DNA of 64,000 nucleotides, from contig JAPPFL010000001.1 in NCBI GenBank assembly GCA_028823855.1, positions 124,001 through 188,000 of the forward strand, read 5' to 3'. Below the pieces are notes generated by a model, which saw only the letters and a list, made by a program, of their open reading frames with translations, searched no databases and was not told the origin of the DNA. Positions 61,305 to 64,000 of this stretch are shown piece after piece (positions within the stretch are counted from its first letter, which is position 1; every line of letters begins with the position of its first letter). This DNA is from Albidovulum sp. Its GTDB lineage: Bacteria > Pseudomonadota > Alphaproteobacteria > Rhodobacterales > Rhodobacteraceae. A program made the position numbers and the translations under genes.

Positions 61305-62843
61305 ATGCCTGAGCCGGTACTGCGCGTCGAGGGAATTTCAAAGCGATTTGGTGGCGTTCAAGCCCTGGATTCGATCGACTTTGAGGCGCATGCAGGTGAA
61401 ACGCACGCATTGATCGGCGAAAACGGTGCCGGGAAGTCCACGCTCGTAAAGATACTTACCGGCATTCACCCCGCCGATTCGGGCTCCATCCGAATCAAGG
61501 GCGAAAGGCGGTCGCTGTCCCGGCCTCAGGATGCCGCCGACGCGGGGGTTTCGGCCATCCACCAAGAGCCTTCTATGTTCGACGAGCTTTCTGTTGCGGA
61601 GAATATCTTCGTGGCGTCTCATCCAAGTACAGCTCGCTTCGGCCTTGTAAGCTGGCCTCGCATGGTCCGCAATGCCGCGCGGCTATTGCAGGATCTCGGC
61701 ACGGAAATCGATCCTCGCAAGGAACTCGGCCTCCTGAGTGTAGCGGAGCGCCACATCGTCTCGCTCGCTCGTGCGCTATCCACTGACGCAAGCATCATTA
61801 TCTTCGACGAGCCAACTGCTGCCCTTTCCCATTCGGAAATCGGGCGGCTTTTTGGAATCATCGGAAGGCTGCGCAGACAGGGAAAGGCGATCGTCTTCAT
61901 CTCGCACAAACTTGACGAAGTATTCCGGATATGCGACCGCTACACCGTACTTCGCGACGGAATGCTGGCTGGCACCGGCCAAACAGCCGATACTAGCGAG
62001 GACGACCTCATCCGAGCAATGGTCGGGCGCACCCTCGACGACATCTACCCTAAGTCGAAGGCAGCGTTTGGCGACGTAATACTTCAGGTGCAGGGCTTCA
62101 GTCACCCGACTGAATTCGACAATGTTGGATTTCAATTGCGCAAAGGAGAAATCCTCGGCTTCTATGGTTTGGTAGGGGCAGGCCGTACCGAAGTAATGGA
62201 AACGCTTTTCGGCCTCAAGCGCCGCAGCGGAGGAGAGGTTCGACTTCGCGGAACACCTCTCAAGCTGAACTCGCCCAGCGAAGCCATCGACGCGGGCTTG
62301 GCTTACGTTCCGGAGGACCGCCAGAACCATGGCGCAATATTGCCGATGTCGATATCGAAAAACGTGTCCTTGCCGCAGATTGACAAAGTATCGGGATCGA
62401 TCTTCCTAAACGGAAGCCGTGAAGACGCGCTGGTGGATGAATTTGGCAAAAACGTTGCCATAAAGGCAAGCAGCTGGTCCCAGCTGGTCGAAGAACTCTC
62501 AGGCGGCAACCAGCAAAAGGTAGTAATCGGAAAGTGGCTGGCGACAGACCCCGAGGTGGTGATTCTTGACGAGCCTACGAAAGGCATTGATGTCGGCTCC
62601 AAGGCCGCCGTCCACAGGACGATTGGTCAGCTCGTAAAGAAGGGTCTCGCCGTGATCCTCGTGTCCTCCGAACTTGAGGAGGCAATTGGCATTTCCGACC
62701 GTCTAGTCGTAATGGCCCAAGGCAGAATCGTGGCGGAATTCTCCAGGCCCGACTTTGACCGAGAGGAAATCGCCGCGGCGGCCACCCAACAGAATCCTGG
62801 CGTCGGGGGCCAGAAGCTCTCCGCGGAAGCACCGGGCCGCTGA
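61305..62843 (+). CDS. Sugar ABC transporter ATPase, double-domain (RbsA-type)
   Basis: The 512-residue ATPase has two ABC domains. The first (about 1-245) carries Walker A GENGAGKST, the signature LLSVAERHIVSLARAL and Walker B IIIFDEPTAALS. The second (about 250-500) has the degenerate Walker A GLVGAGRTEV usual for RbsA/MglA, VPEDRQNHG, signature LSGGNQQK and Walker B VVILDEPTKGID. It energises the sugar importer. The ATG at 61305 follows a TTG; the ATG is preferred. Its stop overlaps the permease start (TGATG). Confidence 0.93.
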   Translation: MPEPVLRVEGISKRFGGVQALDSIDFEAHAGETHALIGENGAGKSTLVKILTGIHPADSGSIRIKGERRSLSRPQDAADAGVSAIHQEPSMFDELSVAENIFVASHPSTARFGLVSWPRMVRNAARLLQDLGTEIDPRKELGLLSVAERHIVSLARALSTDASIIIFDEPTAALSHSEIGRLFGIIGRLRRQGKAIVFISHKLDEVFRICDRYTVLRDGMLAGTGQTADTSEDDLIRAMVGRTLDDIYPKSKAAFGDVILQVQGFSHPTEFDNVGFQLRKGEILGFYGLVGAGRTEVMETLFGLKRRSGGEVRLRGTPLKLNSPSEAIDAGLAYVPEDRQNHGAILPMSISKNVSLPQIDKVSGSIFLNGSREDALVDEFGKNVAIKASSWSQLVEELSGGNQQKVVIGKWLATDPEVVILDEPTKGIDVGSKAAVHRTIGQLVKKGLAVILVSSELEEAIGISDRLVVMAQGRIVAEFSRPDFDREEIAAAATQQNPGVGGQKLSAEAPGR

Positions 62844-63850
62844 TGGCCGCCGCAGCACGTACCGCCCTGCAACGGCGCGAGGGAATCCTGGCCGTTACGA
62901 TTGCGGTATTATTCATACTGATTGTCATTCGCGCTCCTGAGTATCTCGGCGAACAGAATATAGATAATTTGCTGACCAGCTGGGGATTTCTGGCCATTCT
63001 CGCAATTGGGCAGATGACTGTCCTGCTGACCGGAGGCATCGATCTCTCGCAAGCATCGGTGCTTGCATTCACGGGCATGTTCCTTGCCCTACTTTCCCAA
63101 ATCTCGCCGGCGGCGCCGGCGATCGCTTTCGTCCTGCTAGGATTGCTCATGGGCGCTGGATTGGGACTCTTGAACGGCATTGCCGTCGCTTGGGTCGGCA
63201 TTCCGCCGATCATCGCAACGCTTGGAACCATGACAATAATCCGAGGCCTTGTATACGTTCTGTCCGGCGGCGCATGGATTTCCTCGCACGAGATGTCCGA
63301 GCGGTTCAAGTTCTTTGCCGCGGACGAAACCATCGGGCTGCCGAACGTCTTCCTTTCCGCAATCGTTTGCTGCGCGGGAATCTGGTTCTGGCTGCATTTT
63401 ATGAGGTCCGGCCGCGATATTTACGCGTTCGGCAGCAACCAGACCGCAGCTCGCAACGCCGGCATCAGCCGCAAGCAAGTACAAATGCTTGTCTTTGTCG
63501 TCTCCGGCGCGGTCGCTGGCTTGTGCGGATACCTTTGGGCAGCACGCTTCGCCATTGCCTACACCCAGGCGGCAGAGGGCCGGGAGTTCGCGATTATCGC
63601 TGCATGCGTTATCGGCGGAGTTAGCATTATGGGCGGCCGAGGCACCGTAGTTGGCGCTGCCCTCGGGGCGCTGTTCATTGCGGTTCTAGAAACCTCGCTT
63701 CCTTTCCTACGCATTAACGCCTTCGCCCAATTGGCTGTCGTCGGCGCGGTGATCCTAATCGCTGTTGCCGCGAACGCCCGCGCGGAGCGCAAGCGCGGAA
63801 GGCAAATTCTTGCTCCTCAGGACAGGAGCACGCCGCCAAGCGTGGCGTAA
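62843..63850 (+). CDS. Sugar ABC transporter permease (RbsC-type)
   Basis: The 335-residue protein has eight to ten membrane segments of the BPD_transp_2 family. Blocks include GQMTVLLTGGIDLSQASVLA, AWVGIPPIIATLGTMTIIRG, SNQTAARNAGISRKQVQMLV and SIMGGRGTVVGAALGALFIA. It forms the membrane channel with a second permease whose gene begins five bases after its stop; two different permeases are typical of rhamnose (RhaPQ) and autoinducer-2 (LsrCD) importers. Confidence 0.92.
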   Translation: MAAAARTALQRREGILAVTIAVLFILIVIRAPEYLGEQNIDNLLTSWGFLAILAIGQMTVLLTGGIDLSQASVLAFTGMFLALLSQISPAAPAIAFVLLGLLMGAGLGLLNGIAVAWVGIPPIIATLGTMTIIRGLVYVLSGGAWISSHEMSERFKFFAADETIGLPNVFLSAIVCCAGIWFWLHFMRSGRDIYAFGSNQTAARNAGISRKQVQMLVFVVSGAVAGLCGYLWAARFAIAYTQAAEGREFAIIAACVIGGVSIMGGRGTVVGAALGALFIAVLETSLPFLRINAFAQLAVVGAVILIAVAANARAERKRGRQILAPQDRSTPPSVA

Positions 63851-63855
63851 CAAAC

Positions 63856-64000
63856 ATGCCTGCGAAAAGCCCGACCGGCCGCTGGGAACTTGCTCTTGCC
63901 ATCTTTCTTGTCGGCGTGATTGTCCTGAATAGTTTTCTCTCTCCTTACTTTTTAGATTTCTACAACTTGATCGACAGCACATTCAGCTTTTCCGAAAAGG
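63856..64000 (+). CDS. Second sugar ABC transporter permease, 5' part (partial)
   Basis: The frame from ATG 63856 is open to the window edge and gives 48 residues: a polar start, one hydrophobic segment (LALAIFLVGVIVLNSFLSPY), then FLDFYNLIDSTFSFSEK, which matches the F-x-N-L-x-D pattern at the N-terminus of RbsC/RhaQ-type permeases. It would complete an RbsB-RbsA-RbsC-RbsC importer of the rhamnose or AI-2 type. Confidence 0.75.
   Translation, partial: MPAKSPTGRWELALAIFLVGVIVLNSFLSPYFLDFYNLIDSTFSFSEK

Noticed and set aside
1-64000. CRISPR arrays, tRNA and rRNA genes
   Set aside because: No regularly spaced direct repeats, no cloverleaf with a T-loop GTTCGA-type signature in the right setting, and no rRNA sequence was found on either strand by eye.

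Overview
The window reads as a chromosomal segment of a heterotrophic, probably alphaproteobacterial, Gram-negative bacterium. The closest families I recognise (D-arginine dehydrogenase DauA, EryA-type FGGY kinase, fused DppD-DppF ATPases, RbsA/RbsC sugar importers, Tat-exported family-5 binding proteins, AcoABC, CaiD, HpaH) are typical of alphaproteobacteria, but that placement is inference, as there is no rRNA gene here. By eye G+C is in the mid-50s percent. Many intergenic gaps are long (0.3-1.2 kb) and several genes are broken, which suggests ongoing gene loss, as in a host-associated or otherwise eroding genome.

Layout. 1-3.5 kb: the 3' end of a peptide-transporter binding protein, a membrane-anchored DM13 protein, a cytosine-deaminase-family amidohydrolase and an orphan Vsr endonuclease. 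3.6-11.4 kb: a minus-strand acyl-CoA/2-oxoacid block (acoC, acoB, acoA, a fused enoyl-CoA hydratase/3-hydroxyacyl-CoA dehydrogenase and an APH-type phosphotransferase) facing a divergent acyl-CoA dehydrogenase; kinase plus dehydrogenase resemble a split ACAD10/ACAD11 (LvaA/LvaC-like) 4-hydroxyacid module. 11.6-16.2 kb: an EamA exporter, a histone-deacetylase-like deacetylase and DauA. 16.8-23.4 kb: a complete peptide/opine-type ABC importer with its own GntR-HTH plus sugar-binding-fold regulator and a good candidate operator. 23.4-29.5 kb: a degraded mobile island holding two Tn3-like remnants, four broken serine recombinases, a frameshifted HicB antitoxin and small unknown ORFs. 29.5-32.8 kb: a class V PLP enzyme overlapping a sulfatase, with a broken 2-oxoglutarate-oxygenase-like gene downstream. 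33.5-41.0 kb: a second complete family-5 ABC importer ending in a CocE/NonD hydrolase. 41.6-45.4 kb: an exported calcineurin-like phosphoesterase and a frameshifted DUF4143 ATPase.

46.5-57.3 kb is a plus-strand catabolic block: class IV aminotransferase, acyl-CoA dehydrogenase, NDP-forming acyl-CoA synthetase and a clear CaiD (a plausible gamma-butyrobetaine/crotonobetaine/carnitine route), then, beyond a glycine-zipper lipoprotein on the other strand, an EryA-like kinase, a phosphoglycerate-dehydrogenase-like enzyme and an inositol-monophosphatase-family phosphatase, with a convergent HpaH. 58.4-64 kb: an Ldh-family dehydrogenase and a cupin divergent from a RbsB/A/C/C sugar importer that runs off the right edge.

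The overall theme is import of small organic nutrients (peptides, opines, sugars or polyols, betaines) and their breakdown to CoA esters and central metabolites. I found no tRNA, rRNA or CRISPR array. The most interesting regions are the split ACAD11-like module, the carnitine-like trio next to an unusual sugar-acid trio, three candidate operators with near-perfect inverted repeats, and the Tn3 graveyard.
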